This document shows, in pieces, positions 17,218 to 30,964 of a stretch of DNA of 64,000 bases (positions are counted from its first letter, which is position 1; every line of letters starts with the position of its first letter). A program made the translations under genes and the position numbers. Source of the DNA: Nonomuraea spiralis. GTDB taxonomy: Bacteria > Actinomycetota > Actinomycetes > Streptosporangiales > Streptosporangiaceae. The notes beneath the pieces are model-generated. The model had not been told where the DNA came from and did not search any database. It saw only the letters and a program-made list of their open reading frames with translations. The stretch is taken from assembly GCF_014648435.1 (NCBI RefSeq), contig NZ_BMRC01000001.1, forward strand, positions 258,481-322,480, given 5' to 3'.

Positions 17218-18377
17218 ATGTCCACTGACCTCGACCTCGCCCCGGCCGGGTTCGTCCGGGCCATCGAGGAACTGCCGCTGGTGGACCACCACGTCCACGG
17301 CGCCGTCGCCCACGACCTGTCGCGCGGCGCGTTCGAAGAGCTGATCACCGAGTCCGACCGGCCGGTGCCGGAGTGGATGACACAGTTCGACTCCCAGGTC
17401 GGGTACGCCGTCCTGCGCCACTGCGCGCCCGTCCTCGGCCTCGAACCGCACTGCCCGCCCGAGGAGTACCTGGCCAGGCGGGCCCGCCTGGGCGCCGAGG
17501 AGGTCAACCGGCTCCTGCTGGGCGCCTCGGGCGTGGCCCACTACCTGGTCGAGACCGGCTACCGGGGCGATGAGATCCTGGGCCCGTCCGGCATGGCGGA
17601 GGTCACCGGCTCGCCCGCCGACGAGATCGTACGCCTGGAGACGGTGGCCGAGCAGGTCGCGGCCGGCGGGTGCGGGGCGGCCACGTTCGCCCAGGCGTTC
17701 GCGGAGGCGCTGTGGGAGCGCACCGCCCAGGCACGCGGGCTCAAGACCGTCGCCGCCTACCGGCACGGCCTCGACCTCGACCCGGAGCCGCCGGGCCGGG
17801 CCGAGGTCACCGAGGCGGCCGGGCGCTGGCTCGGCTCCGGCGGCCGGCTGTCCGACCCGGTGCTGCTGCGCCACCTGATCTGGACCGGGATCGAACGGGG
17901 GTTGCCGCTGCAGTTCCACACCGGCCTCGGCGACCCCGACCTCGACCTGCGCCGGGCCGACCCGCTGCTGCTGCGCGGCCTCGTCGAACGCGCCGAGCCG
18001 TCGGGGGTGCCGCTGGTGCTGCTGCACTGCTACCCCTTCCAGCGGCACGCGGGCTTCCTCGCGCAGGCCTACCCCAACGTCTTCTTCGACGTGGGGCTCG
18101 GCGTGACCTACAGCGGGGCGCGCGGCGTGGCGCTGGTGGCCGAGAGCCTGGAGGTGGCGCCGTTCGCCAAGATCCTGTTCTCGTCCGACGGGTGGGGGCC
18201 GGCCGAGCTGCACCACCTGGGCGCGGTGTTGTGGCGGCGGGCGATGGCGCGGGTGCTCGGCCGGTTCGTGGTGGAGGGGGAGTGGTCGGCCGCCCAGGCG
18301 ATGCGGGTGGCGGCCATGGTCGGGGCGGACAACGCGCGGCGCGTCTACGGACTCGGCGCACGCGAGGAGGGCACGCG

Positions 18378-18381
<4 letters not shown>
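17218..18381 (+). CDS. Amidohydrolase family protein (TIM-barrel metal hydrolase)
   Basis: A 387-residue cytoplasmic amidohydrolase. The N-terminal VDHHVHGA supplies the HxH metal pair, LQFHTGLGDPD another His, VLLHCYPFQRHAG a further one and ILFSSDGWGP the Asp. The overall pattern resembles the amidohydrolase half of FluG-type and related glutamine-synthetase-linked proteins, though no synthetase domain is attached here. Its stop overlaps the start of the next gene in GTGA, so the two form an operon, and both are likely to act on amide-linked small molecules. The substrate is not evident. Confidence 0.82.
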
Positions 18382-22492
<4,111 letters not shown>

Positions 22493-22507
22493 GCCCCGGA
22501 CGGCGAA

Positions 22508-22533
22508 AGGCCGGGGTCCGAAGACCCCGGCCT
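22508..22533. terminator. Bidirectional terminator hairpin
   Basis: A perfect 11-bp stem (AGGCCGGGGTC / GACCCCGGCCT) with a CGAA tetraloop sits between the convergent beta-galactosidase and EF-Tu genes, 15 bases after one stop and 18 bases after the other. Its symmetry suits termination in both directions. Confidence 0.88.
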
Positions 22534-22551
22534 CAGCCCCGGACAGGCCGG

Positions 22552-23718
22552 TCAGGCGGGCACCGTGAGCACGGTGCCCGCGCCGACCGTCAGCCCGCCC
22601 TCGCGGATCGCGAACCCGAGACCCGGCTCGACGGCGACCGCCCGGCCCAGCCGGACCGTGACCTCCACCGTCTCACCCGGCTCGGCGGGCCCGGACAACT
22701 CCAGCTCGCCGGGCACGTCGGTCGTTCGCAGGTAGAACTGCGGCCGGTACCCCGGCCCGACCGGACGCCGCCGCCCGCCCTCCTCAGGGGTCAGGAGGTA
22801 CACGCGGGCGGTGAACGACGTACGGGCGCGCTGGGTGCCGGGCGCGGCCAGGACCATGCCCCGCCGTACCTGCTCGCGGCGCACGCCGCGCAGCAGGACG
22901 GCGGCGTTGTCCCCGGCCTCGCCCCGCTCCATCGTCTTGCCGAACGTCTCCACGCCGGTCACGACCGCCGTGAACCCGTCGCCGAGCCCGACCGCCTCCA
23001 CCGTGTCGCCCACGCGAACGGTGCCGCGCTCGATGGCCCCGGTGACGACCGTGCCGCGGCCGGTGACCGTGAGCACGTTCTCGACGGGCATGAGGAACGG
23101 CGCGTCCACGTACCGGACCGGGACGGGGATGTGCTCGTCCACGGCCCGCAGCAGCGCCTCGACCGACGCCGTCCAGACCGGGTCGCCCTCCAGCGCCCGC
23201 AGCCCGGACACCCGCACCATCGGGACGTCGCGGTAGCCGTGCTCGGCCAGCAGGTCGGCCAGCTCCAGCTCCACCAGGTCCGTCAGCTCCGGGTCGGCGC
23301 CGTCGGCCTTGTTGACGGCGACCACCAGGTGCTCGACCCCGACCCGACGGGCCAGCAGCACGTGCTCCCTGGTCTGCGGCATGATGCCGTCGTGCGCGGA
23401 CACGACGAGGATCGCGCCGTCGAGCTGCGCCGCCCCCGTGATCATGTTCTTCACGTAGTCGGCGTGGCCCGGCATGTCCACGTGGGCGTAGTGGCGGGTG
23501 TCGGTCTCGTACTCGACGTGCGAGATGTTGATCGTGATGCCCCTGGAGGACTCCTCCGGGGTCCGGTCGATCCGCTCGAACGGCGTGTACGTCGCCTGCC
23601 CCCGCTCGGCGAGCACCTTCGTGATCGCCGCGGTCAGCGTGGTCTTGCCGTGGTCGACGTGCCCCATCGTGCCGATGTTGAGGTGCGGCTTGTTCCGCAC
23701 GTAGGCCTGCTTGGCCAT
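22552..23718 (-). CDS. tuf: Divergent elongation factor Tu
   Basis: A 388-residue EF-Tu: P-loop GHVDHGKT, switch [32 protein letters not shown] and the C-terminal [13 protein letters not shown]. It delivers aminoacyl-tRNA to the ribosome. It is shorter and less conserved than a housekeeping copy: the residue equal to E. coli Gln124 is Arg (LLARRVGV), the area around E. coli Tyr160 is reworked and shortened ([10 protein letters not shown]), and the SAL guanine motif reads SGL. No str-operon ribosomal genes flank it, so it is probably an extra copy like Streptomyces tuf3. GGAAGGAA precedes the ATG. A role in stress or elfamycin tolerance is possible. Confidence 0.9.
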   Translation of the reverse strand: MAKQAYVRNKPHLNIGTMGHVDHGKTTLTAAITKVLAERGQATYTPFERIDRTPEESSRGITINISHVEYETDTRHYAHVDMPGHADYVKNMITGAAQLDGAILVVSAHDGIMPQTREHVLLARRVGVEHLVVAVNKADGADPELTDLVELELADLLAEHGYRDVPMVRVSGLRALEGDPVWTASVEALLRAVDEHIPVPVRYVDAPFLMPVENVLTVTGRGTVVTGAIERGTVRVGDTVEAVGLGDGFTAVVTGVETFGKTMERGEAGDNAAVLLRGVRREQVRRGMVLAAPGTQRARTSFTARVYLLTPEEGGRRRPVGPGYRPQFYLRTTDVPGELELSGPAEPGETVEVTVRLGRAVAVEPGLGFAIREGGLTVGAGTVLTVPA

Positions 23719-23950
23719 GATTCCTTCCTCGAAGACCTGGGACCTTGTGTGACCCGTACGGGGTCGGCAACCTCCCCTCGCCGGGTCACATCAGGACTTA
23801 CGAGAAGAGGTCAGCGCTCCAGGCCGTCGCAGGCACGCTCGAACACACCCGGCGCGGCGGGTGCGATGCGGCGAACGTGCAGGAACATGAAGAACATGGT
23901 GCGGCGCTCAGCGTCCGCACGCAACGGATTATTCCGCCCAGGCCGGCCCC

Positions 23951-25051
23951 CTACAGCGGGATCCACTCCGTGGCGGTCGTGACCTCCTCCAGGATCGACG
24001 GGATCGGCTCGACCCCGAGACCCGGCCCGGTCGGCACCTCCAGATGGCCGTCCACCAGCTCGAACGGCTCGGTCACGTCCGTCGCGAAGTACCGCCGCGA
24101 CCCCGAGGTGTCCCCCGGCAGCGTGAACCCCGGCAGCGCCGCCAGAGCCACGTTCGCCGCCCGCCCGAGGCCGGTCTCCAGCATGCCGCCGCACCACACC
24201 GCCACCCCGTTGGCCCGGCACATGTCGTGGATGCGGCGCGCCTCCAGGTAACCGCCGATCCGCCCCGGCTTGATGTTGATGATCGAGCACGAGCCCAGCG
24301 CGATCGCGGCCGCCGCGTGCTCGGCCGACTCGATGGACTCGTCCAGGCAGATCGGGGTCTGCAACTGGCGGGCCAGCTTGGCGTGCTGGACGAGGTCGTC
24401 GTTGGCCAGCGGCTGCTCGATCAGCAGCAGGTCGAACGCGTCCAGACGGGCCAGCCGGCGGGCGTCGGTCAGCGAGTACGCCGCGTTGGCGTCCACCTGG
24501 AGCAGCAGGTCGTCGCCGAACCGCTCGCGCACCGCCCGCACCGGCTCGACGTCCCAGCCGGGCTCGATCTTCAGCTTGATGCGCACGTACCCCTCCTCGA
24601 CGTAGCCGGCGACGGCGTCGAGGAGCTGCGGGACCGAGTCCATGATGCCGACCGACACCCCGCACGGCACCCGGTCGCGGGCCGCGCCCAGGAAATGGCC
24701 GAACGACTCGCCGGCCGCCCTCAGCTGCGCGTCGAGCACGGCGGTCTCCAGCGCGGCCTTGGCCATGCGGTGACCCTTGACGGGTTCGAGGGCCCGGCCG
24801 ACCCCGTACGCGTCCACGTTCTTCGGCAGGGCGGGCAGCAGGAAACGGCGGATCACCTCGGCGGCGCCGTCGACGTACTCGGAGGAGTAGAGCGGCTCGG
24901 ACATGGCCACGCACTCGCCCCACCCCTCGGCGTCCGGCGTCACCACCCTGACCAGCAGGACGTCACGGGCGGTCTCGGTGCCGAACGACGTGCGGAACGG
25001 CGACACCAGCGGCATCGCGATCCGCCGCAGCTCTACTCCGGTGATCTTCAC
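23951..25051 (-). CDS. menC: N-acylamino acid racemase / o-succinylbenzoate synthase (enolase superfamily)
   Basis: A 366-residue enolase-superfamily enzyme very like the Amycolatopsis-type racemase/OSBS. The catalytic Lys pair is in RIKLKIEPGWD, metal ligands in QVDANAAY, IEQPL and CLDESIES, and the second catalytic Lys in NIKPGRIGG. It could act as an o-succinylbenzoate synthase of menaquinone synthesis, an N-acylamino acid racemase, or both; no other men genes are nearby, which favours racemase or a stand-alone role. GTG 25051 is chosen because GGAG lies 5 bases upstream and the product then starts VKITGVELRRIAMPL as in homologues. Confidence 0.88.
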   Translation of the reverse strand: MKITGVELRRIAMPLVSPFRTSFGTETARDVLLVRVVTPDAEGWGECVAMSEPLYSSEYVDGAAEVIRRFLLPALPKNVDAYGVGRALEPVKGHRMAKAALETAVLDAQLRAAGESFGHFLGAARDRVPCGVSVGIMDSVPQLLDAVAGYVEEGYVRIKLKIEPGWDVEPVRAVRERFGDDLLLQVDANAAYSLTDARRLARLDAFDLLLIEQPLANDDLVQHAKLARQLQTPICLDESIESAEHAAAAIALGSCSIINIKPGRIGGYLEARRIHDMCRANGVAVWCGGMLETGLGRAANVALAALPGFTLPGDTSGSRRYFATDVTEPFELVDGHLEVPTGPGLGVEPIPSILEEVTTATEWIPL

Positions 25052-25162
25052 ACTCTCTCCACTCGGTCGGCGCACAGGTGTTCCCTGGCGACCGTACGAC
25101 ATGCGGCCGCGCCGGGATTCGTACCGCGACACCAAAGGCCGGCACTTCTTCGTCGGAAGGTC

Positions 25163-25717
25163 CTACACGACGATGCCCGGCGTCGGCGCGATCCGGATCC
25201 GGCACGGCGTGTCCTCGCTGAGCCGCACCGCCTCCAGCGGCACCGTGACCTCCGGCGTACGATAACGCCCCCCCGAGAACGCCGCCGCCAGCCGGGCCCG
25301 GACGAACGCGGCCGACATCTGGCCGTCGATCGAGCTCCTGCCGTCACGGCCGATCTCCGCCACGCACACGCCGGGCTGCGTGGCCAGAGCCAGACCGGCG
25401 ACGGTGGCCCCGGCCAGGGCGCCCACGTCACGCCTGGTCCAGCCGTAGTGCCACATGCCGGCGGCCACCACGGGCGCGGCCGGGCAGGCGGGCTCGGTGA
25501 TGACCACGTCGAGCCCCTGGAGCAGGGCGGAGGCGATCTGCTCGGCCCCCCTGAGCGCGCCCGGCGCGATCCGCAGGCCGGGCAGCTCGGGCAGCGGGCC
25601 GCCGAGCGTGTAGATCAGCTTGATACCGGTGGCGAGAGGTTCGGGACCACTGTCGCGCCATCCACAGGCGACGACGCCGACCGACGGGGCAGAGCCCAGC
25701 GTGCCGATCCGCAGCAT
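25163..25717 (-). CDS. Hypothetical protein
   Basis: A 184-residue protein I do not recognise. It begins MLRIGTLGSAPSVGVVACGW and has a central DVVITEPACPAAPVVAAGMWHYGW with a conserved-looking Cys and Trp pair, then GALAGATVAGLALATQPGVC and a Pro-rich beta tail ending in APTPGIVV. It may be a Rossmann-like alpha/beta fold. No signal peptide or membrane helix is clear. It lies upstream of the racemase gene on the same strand with a 111-base gap, so co-transcription is possible. Confidence 0.6.
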   Translation of the reverse strand: MLRIGTLGSAPSVGVVACGWRDSGPEPLATGIKLIYTLGGPLPELPGLRIAPGALRGAEQIASALLQGLDVVITEPACPAAPVVAAGMWHYGWTRRDVGALAGATVAGLALATQPGVCVAEIGRDGRSSIDGQMSAAFVRARLAAAFSGGRYRTPEVTVPLEAVRLSEDTPCRIRIAPTPGIVV

Positions 25718-25797
25718 AAGAGAATGACTACCCTCTGCGGCGGCCAGTCACACACCGTCACCCGCCGTCACCGGCCGGCACAACGGATACCCGCAGG

Positions 25798-27375
25798 TCA
25801 GCGCATGCTTCTGGCGTCGAGCGCCCGCAGCACCCGGGACACCACCTGAGGATCGGCACGCGGGTCGCGGCGGGCGTCCAGCACCGCCTGCCGGGCGGCC
25901 GACATCATCTCCTCCTGCACCCGCCGGACCAGCCGCGCCCGCCGCACCCGCTGCTCGAACGCCTCCCGCCGCTCGTCGTCGGCGGCCTCCGGGCTGATCC
26001 GCAACCCGAGGTCCACCATGCGCCTGCCCAGCAGCTCGACCACCTCCTCCGGCAGGTCCTCGGCCTCGTCGATCTCCCGCAGCCGCCTCTTGGCCGCGTG
26101 GGCCGCCCGGATCGCCAGCCGCTTCTCCAACTCCCGCTCGGCCGCCGTGTCGGCCTTGACGCCCAGCCGCGCCACCAGCCACGGCAACGTCAGCCCCTGC
26201 GCCACCAGCGTCACCAGGATGACCGCGAACGCGATGAACACGATCACCGGCCGCTGCGGGAACGGCTGCCCGTCATGGATCCGCAACGGGATGGCCAGCG
26301 CCAGCGCCACCGACGCCACGCCACGCATGCCCGCCCACCACATGACCACGGTCTCGCGCCAGGTCATCGGCACCTCGGTGTCCTCGCGCCGCCCCTTCTT
26401 GGCCACCCACGCCGCCGGCAGCAGCCACACCAGCCGTACGACCACGACGACGCCCACCACGGCGGCGCTCCACCACAACACCGTGCCGAGCCGCCCCTGC
26501 ACCGTGCCGAACACGGTGTGCAGCTCCAGCCCGATCAGCCCGAACGCGATCCCCGTCACCAGCGTGTCCACCACCTGCCAGAACGTGGAGGAGGCGAACC
26601 TGCCGAACACGTCGTCGGCGTCCCACATGCGGTCACTGAGGTAGAACGCGGTCGTCAACACCGCCAGCACCCCCGACCCGCCCAGCTCGTCGGCCACCGC
26701 ATAACTCACGAACGGCACCACCAGCGACAACCCCACCTGCAACGTCGCGTCGGCGAGCAACACCATCAGCTTCCCGGCCGCCCACCCCAGCGCGAACCCC
26801 GCCGCCACCGCCACCACCGCCGACAACACGAACTCGCCCAGCGCCCCCGGCCACGAGAACGCGCCCGTGACGACCGCCGCCACGGCCACGTGGTAGAGCA
26901 CGATCGCGGTCACGTCGTTGAACAGCCCCTCGCCCTCCAGCAACGACACCATGCGCCGGGGCAGGCCCAGCCGCCCGGCCACCGCCGTGGCCGCCACCGG
27001 GTCGGGCGGCGCGACCAGCGCGCCCAGCGCCACCGCCGCCGCCAGCGGCAGACCCGGGACGAGCGCCTGCGCCGTGACCGCCACGGCCGCCGTCGTCACG
27101 AACACCAGCGCCACCGCCAGCAGGAAGATCGGCTGCCAGTTGGCCGCGAACTGCCGCCACGACGTACGCCGCGCCGCCGCGTACAACAACGGCGGCAACA
27201 GCAGCGGCAACACGACACCCGGCGGGATGTCCACGTTCGGCACGAACGGCAACACCGCCAGCACGATGCCGAGCAACGTCATCAGCACCGGCGCGGGCAA
27301 CCCCAGCCGATCACCGAGCGGAACCGTGACCAGCGCGCCCAGCAGCACCAGCATGAGCAGCACGAACTGGTCCAC
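25798..27375 (-). CDS. Na+/H+ antiporter, CPA1/NhaP type
   Basis: A 525-residue membrane protein with about 12 helices up to residue 400 and a charged cytoplasmic tail of 120 residues. Family blocks are visible: ALGALVAPPDPVAATAVAGRLGLP, LLEGEGLFNDVTAIVLYHVAV (the Asp pair of the ion site lies here) and WWAGMRGVASVALALAIPL. It exchanges Na+ or K+ for H+ to control pH and salt. The GTG start follows a GGGGGGCG site. The tail (EKRLAIRAAHAAKRRLREIDEAEDLPEEVVELLG region) is helical and probably regulatory. The neighbours give no further clue. Confidence 0.92.
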   Translation of the reverse strand: MDQFVLLMLVLLGALVTVPLGDRLGLPAPVLMTLLGIVLAVLPFVPNVDIPPGVVLPLLLPPLLYAAARRTSWRQFAANWQPIFLLAVALVFVTTAAVAVTAQALVPGLPLAAAVALGALVAPPDPVAATAVAGRLGLPRRMVSLLEGEGLFNDVTAIVLYHVAVAAVVTGAFSWPGALGEFVLSAVVAVAAGFALGWAAGKLMVLLADATLQVGLSLVVPFVSYAVADELGGSGVLAVLTTAFYLSDRMWDADDVFGRFASSTFWQVVDTLVTGIAFGLIGLELHTVFGTVQGRLGTVLWWSAAVVGVVVVVRLVWLLPAAWVAKKGRREDTEVPMTWRETVVMWWAGMRGVASVALALAIPLRIHDGQPFPQRPVIVFIAFAVILVTLVAQGLTLPWLVARLGVKADTAAERELEKRLAIRAAHAAKRRLREIDEAEDLPEEVVELLGRRMVDLGLRISPEAADDERREAFEQRVRRARLVRRVQEEMMSAARQAVLDARRDPRADPQVVSRVLRALDARSMR

Positions 27376-27421
27376 GACGCCCCCCGATGATCGTCGTCAC
27401 CCAGCGTAAGCGCAGCTCACC

Positions 27422-28426
27422 TCACCGGTCGAGCACGTGCAGGGTGTGCGGGCTCGTGCCCAGCGACACCGGCTCGGCCGCCGTACAGGCCACCACGTCG
27501 GCCACCCGCGCCCCGAACAGATCGGGCACGTAGATGGCCGGCTCCAGGCAGACCGCCATCCCCGGCGCGAACACCGCCTCCTCGCCCGCCCGCGGACCCT
27601 CGTCATGCCCCAGACCGACGCCCCGGCCCACGTGCAGAGCGGCGTAGTGGCCGTACCCGCTGGCGTCGATCACCTCGTTCACCGTCCTGGCCAGCTCGTC
27701 GAACGGGACCGAGGGCCGCAACGCCGCCAGAGCCGCGCGGTGGGCGGCCAGCACCACCGAGTACATCGCCTCGTAGTCCTCCGGCGGCTCGGCGACCGCG
27801 AACACCCGGCCCGCCTCGGCGCAGTAACCGTCCCAACGGCCGCACACCGACACCAGCAGCGCGTCCCCGGGATTGATCACGCGCTCGCCCGGCCGATGCT
27901 CGGGCCGCGCGGTGTTCTCGCCCGCCGACACACGCAACGAGATCACCTCCTCGCAGCCCGACTCCAGCGCCAGCAGCCGCAACCGGCGCGCCATCGCCCG
28001 CTCGCTCGCGCCGAACCAGGCCAGCTCACGCGCCTGCGCCAGCACCTCCTCCGCCGCCGCGACCGCCCGCCCGAGCGCCGACAACTCCGCCGGATCCTTA
28101 CGCAGCCGCAACGGCGCCAGCACCGCCGAGGCGGGCACCAGCTCCGCCGCGATCGCCAGCCTGAACAACTCGCGCGCCCGCATCTCCGGATCCACCCCCA
28201 CCCGCCGTGCGGAGGCGGGCACCAGCCCGGCCGGATCCCGGGTCTCGACGACCGAGTCGGCCGTCACCACGAGGAACACACCCTCCCCGTCCGCGTCGGC
28301 CAGGCCATCCCGGGAGGCACTGAGAAACCGGAAGTCCGGCGACGGCCGCAACACCAGCACGTCGATGCCCTCCCCGGCCATCGCCCGCCGCACGGCCGCC
28401 ACCCGCGCGGCGTGGCGCCGGCTCAC
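27422..28426 (-). CDS. M24 (Xaa-Pro peptidase/creatinase) family protein lacking most metal ligands
   Basis: A 334-residue pita-bread-fold protein: N-terminal domain to about residue 105, then the M24 domain. Aligned by eye, four of the five metal ligands of Xaa-Pro aminopeptidases are replaced: first Asp by Ser193 (LLVSVCG), second Asp by Glu204 (YCAEAGR), His by Arg268 (HVGRGVGLGHDEGP) and last Glu by Ala309 (ARVADVV); Glu295 in CLEPAIY stays. So it is more like creatinase-type, metal-free hydrolases, or is inactive. The GTG start overlaps the previous stop, making it the last gene of the peptide ABC operon, where it probably handles the imported compound. Confidence 0.82.
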   Translation of the reverse strand: MSRRHAARVAAVRRAMAGEGIDVLVLRPSPDFRFLSASRDGLADADGEGVFLVVTADSVVETRDPAGLVPASARRVGVDPEMRARELFRLAIAAELVPASAVLAPLRLRKDPAELSALGRAVAAAEEVLAQARELAWFGASERAMARRLRLLALESGCEEVISLRVSAGENTARPEHRPGERVINPGDALLVSVCGRWDGYCAEAGRVFAVAEPPEDYEAMYSVVLAAHRAALAALRPSVPFDELARTVNEVIDASGYGHYAALHVGRGVGLGHDEGPRAGEEAVFAPGMAVCLEPAIYVPDLFGARVADVVACTAAEPVSLGTSPHTLHVLDR

Positions 28427-29325
28427 GCCGGCTCGTGCAGCCAGCAGGCGACCGGCCCGAAGTCCGGCTCCCTCTCGCGGCACACCTCCATCACCAGCGG
28501 ACAACGCGGGTTGAACCGGCACCCGCCCGGCGGATTCGCCGGATCGGGCACGTCCCCGGCCAGCTCGGCCGGCAACACGCCCATCCCGTCCGGCTTGGGG
28601 ATGGCCCCCAGCAACGCCCTCGTGTACGGATGCTTCGGATCGGCCCACACCTCGGCCGTGTCACCGATCTCGACGATCTTGCCCAGATACATCACGGCGA
28701 TCCGGTCGGCGATCAGCCGCACCACCGACAGGTCGTGACTGATGAACAACAACCCGGCCCCGGAGTCCACCGCCAGATCACGCATCAGCCGCGCCACCTG
28801 CGCCTGAGCCGAGGCGTCCAGCGCCGAGATCGGCTCGTCGCCGATCAGCAGCCGCGGCCGCGCCGCCAGCGCCCTGGCGATCGCGATGCGCTGCCGCTGC
28901 CCGCCGGAGAACTCGTGCGGATGCCGTCCCGCGAACGCGCGCGGCAGGCCCACCCGCTCCAGCAGATCCGCGGGATCGGTACGGCTGTCGTTCGCGGTGC
29001 GCAGGCCGTCGGCGATCTGATCGCCCACCCGGCGCCGCGGGTTCAGCGACGCGTACGGATCCTGGAACACCATCTGGATGCCGGTCAGCTTCCTGCGGCG
29101 CAGCCCCAGCGGCGTCACCTGCTGCCCCTCGAACGCGATCGACCCGTGCGTCACCGGATTCAGGCCGCAGACCGCGCGCGCCAAGGTGGACTTGCCACAC
29201 CCCGACTCGCCGACCAGCCCCACGACCTCACCCGCCCTCACGGACAGGCTCGCCCCCGCCACCGCCCGCACCACCGGACGCCCGGGGGAGCGGTGCTCGA
29301 CGACCAGGTCCTCGATGTCCAGCAT
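28423..29325 (-). CDS. Oligopeptide/dipeptide ABC transporter ATP-binding protein (OppF/DppF type)
   Basis: A 300-residue ATPase with Walker A GESGCGKST, signature FSGGQRQRIAIARAL, Walker B LLIGDEP and the switch His in FISHDLS. The C-terminal extension with PANPPGGCRFNPRCP is the Cys-bearing oligopeptide ATPase C-terminal region, which in this family can hold an iron-sulfur cluster (here CRFNPRCP and later VCRE and ACW). Its ATG overlaps the previous stop (ATGA). It pairs with the next gene to drive the importer. Confidence 0.92.
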   Translation of the reverse strand: MLDIEDLVVEHRSPGRPVVRAVAGASLSVRAGEVVGLVGESGCGKSTLARAVCGLNPVTHGSIAFEGQQVTPLGLRRRKLTGIQMVFQDPYASLNPRRRVGDQIADGLRTANDSRTDPADLLERVGLPRAFAGRHPHEFSGGQRQRIAIARALAARPRLLIGDEPISALDASAQAQVARLMRDLAVDSGAGLLFISHDLSVVRLIADRIAVMYLGKIVEIGDTAEVWADPKHPYTRALLGAIPKPDGMGVLPAELAGDVPDPANPPGGCRFNPRCPLVMEVCREREPDFGPVACWLHEPA

Positions 29326-30107
29326 CAGCCCTCCACGTCCGAAGCAGAATCAGGCAGCGAGTCCAGCAGCGCGCGCGTGTAGGCGTGCTCGGGCTCGCGC
29401 AGCACCCGCCCGCGCGGCCCGGTCTCCACGACCAGGCCGTCCTTCATCACACTCACCTCGTCCGCGACCGCCGACATCACGCCCAGGTCGTGCGTGACCA
29501 GCAACACCGCCAGGCCCAGCTCGTCGCACAGCCCGCGCAGCAGCCGCAGCACACCCGCCTGAACGGTCACGTCCAGCGCCGTCGTCGGCTCGTCGGCGAT
29601 CAGCACCTTCGGCGAGCAGGCCAGCGCGATCGCGATCGCGATGCGCTGCCGCATACCGCCGGAGAACTGGTGCGGGAAACGCCCGAACGCCTCCTCGGCG
29701 CCCGGGATGCGCACCTTGCCCAGCAGCTCGACCGCCCGCGCCTTCGCCTCGGCCTTGCCCAGGCCCAGGTGGTGCCGCATGTGCTCGGTGAGCTGCCGGC
29801 CGACCGTCAACATCGGATGCAGGCTGGTCGCCGGGTCCTGGAACACCATGGCGACCTCGCCGCCGCGTACCCGGTTGAGCTCCTTGGGCGGCAGCGTCAG
29901 CAGGTCCCGCTCACCGAGCCCGATCCGGCCCGAGACACGCGCGCCGTGCGGCAGCAGCCCCAGAACGGCCAAGCCCGTCATCGTCTTGCCCGACCCGCTC
30001 TCGCCGGCCAGGCCGTGCACCCGCCCCGCGGCCAGCTTCAGATCGACGCCGCGCAGGACCTCCTTGCCGCGGATCGACACCTTCAGACCGGTGATGTCCA
30101 GCGTCAC
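29325..30107 (-). CDS. Oligopeptide/dipeptide ABC transporter ATP-binding protein (OppD/DppD type)
   Basis: A 260-residue ATPase with Walker A GESGSGKTM, signature FSGGMRQRIAIAIAL, Walker B VLIADEPTTALD and LVTHDLG. It is shorter than usual for the family (about 320 residues) because the C-terminal Cys-rich oligopeptide domain is missing; the sister ATPase has it. The GTG start at 30107 overlaps the permease stop (GTGA) and has AAGGAG upstream, which is why upstream in-frame starts are rejected. Heterodimer with the following ATPase is likely. Confidence 0.9.
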   Translation of the reverse strand: MTLDITGLKVSIRGKEVLRGVDLKLAAGRVHGLAGESGSGKTMTGLAVLGLLPHGARVSGRIGLGERDLLTLPPKELNRVRGGEVAMVFQDPATSLHPMLTVGRQLTEHMRHHLGLGKAEAKARAVELLGKVRIPGAEEAFGRFPHQFSGGMRQRIAIAIALACSPKVLIADEPTTALDVTVQAGVLRLLRGLCDELGLAVLLVTHDLGVMSAVADEVSVMKDGLVVETGPRGRVLREPEHAYTRALLDSLPDSASDVEG

Positions 30108-30964
30108 AACGCACGCTCCTTGATCGCGCGGGCCGTCCGCGGGTCGAGCGCGTCCCGCAGCGTGTCGCCGAGGAAGTTGAACGCCAGCACCACGGTCAGG
30201 ATCGCCAGGCCGGGGAACGTCGCCACCCACCAGCTGTCGAAGACCTCCACACCGGAGGCCACCATCGCACCCCACTCAGGGGACGGCGGCTTGGCCCCGA
30301 GGCCCAGGAACGACAACCCGGACAACAACAGCAGCGCCGTACCGATGTCGAGCGTGGCCAGCACCAGGATCGGGCCGGTCACGTTCGGCAGCACGTCCAC
30401 CCGCAGCGAACGCCACACAGAAAAGCCCAGCAGCCGCCCGCTCAGCACGAACTCCCGCTCCCGCACCCCCAGCACCAGCCCGCGCGTGACGCGGGCATAG
30501 GCGGGCCAGGCCACGACCAGCACGGCCAGCACCGCGTTGCCCAGGCTCGCACCCAGCGCCGCGGCCACCACCATGGCCAGGATCACCGTCGGGAACGCGA
30601 ACACCAGGTCGGCGAACCGCATGATCGTCTCGCCGACCCACTTGCCGAAGTACCCGGCACACGCCCCCAGCAGGCCGCCCACCAGCACCGACAGCGCGAC
30701 CAGCAACAACGTCAGCGGGATCGACACCCGGGCGCCGTACATGATCCGGCTCAGGATGTCGCGCCCGAGCTGGTCGGTGCCGAACCAGTGGCCGGGCCCC
30801 GGAGGCGCCAGCCGCGGCAGGTCCTGCGCCAGCGGATCGTGCGGCGCCAGCCACGGCGCGGTCAGCGCGATCACCACCCAGGCCACGGCCAGAACGGCGC
30901 CCGCGACGGCCAGCGGCTGCCGCCACGCCTCGGGCAGCCTGCCCAGCAGCCCCTTGCCTCTCAT
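30104..30964 (-). CDS. Peptide ABC transporter permease (DppC type)
   Basis: A 286-residue membrane protein with five to six helices and an N-terminal region like other DppC permeases (LAPHDPLAQDLPRLAPPGPGHWFGTDQLGRDILSR region, WFGTDQLGRDILSRIMYGAR). The EAA-like loop appears in LLGFSVWRSLRVDVLPNV. ATG 30964 overlaps the preceding permease stop as ATGA. It forms half of the transmembrane channel with the DppB-type gene upstream. Confidence 0.92.
   Translation of the reverse strand: MRGKGLLGRLPEAWRQPLAVAGAVLAVAWVVIALTAPWLAPHDPLAQDLPRLAPPGPGHWFGTDQLGRDILSRIMYGARVSIPLTLLLVALSVLVGGLLGACAGYFGKWVGETIMRFADLVFAFPTVILAMVVAAALGASLGNAVLAVLVVAWPAYARVTRGLVLGVREREFVLSGRLLGFSVWRSLRVDVLPNVTGPILVLATLDIGTALLLLSGLSFLGLGAKPPSPEWGAMVASGVEVFDSWWVATFPGLAILTVVLAFNFLGDTLRDALDPRTARAIKERAL

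Noticed and set aside
23719..23950. Possible small gene or attenuator upstream of the divergent EF-Tu
   Set aside because: No frame with a ribosome site and only imperfect, short dyads; nothing could be supported.
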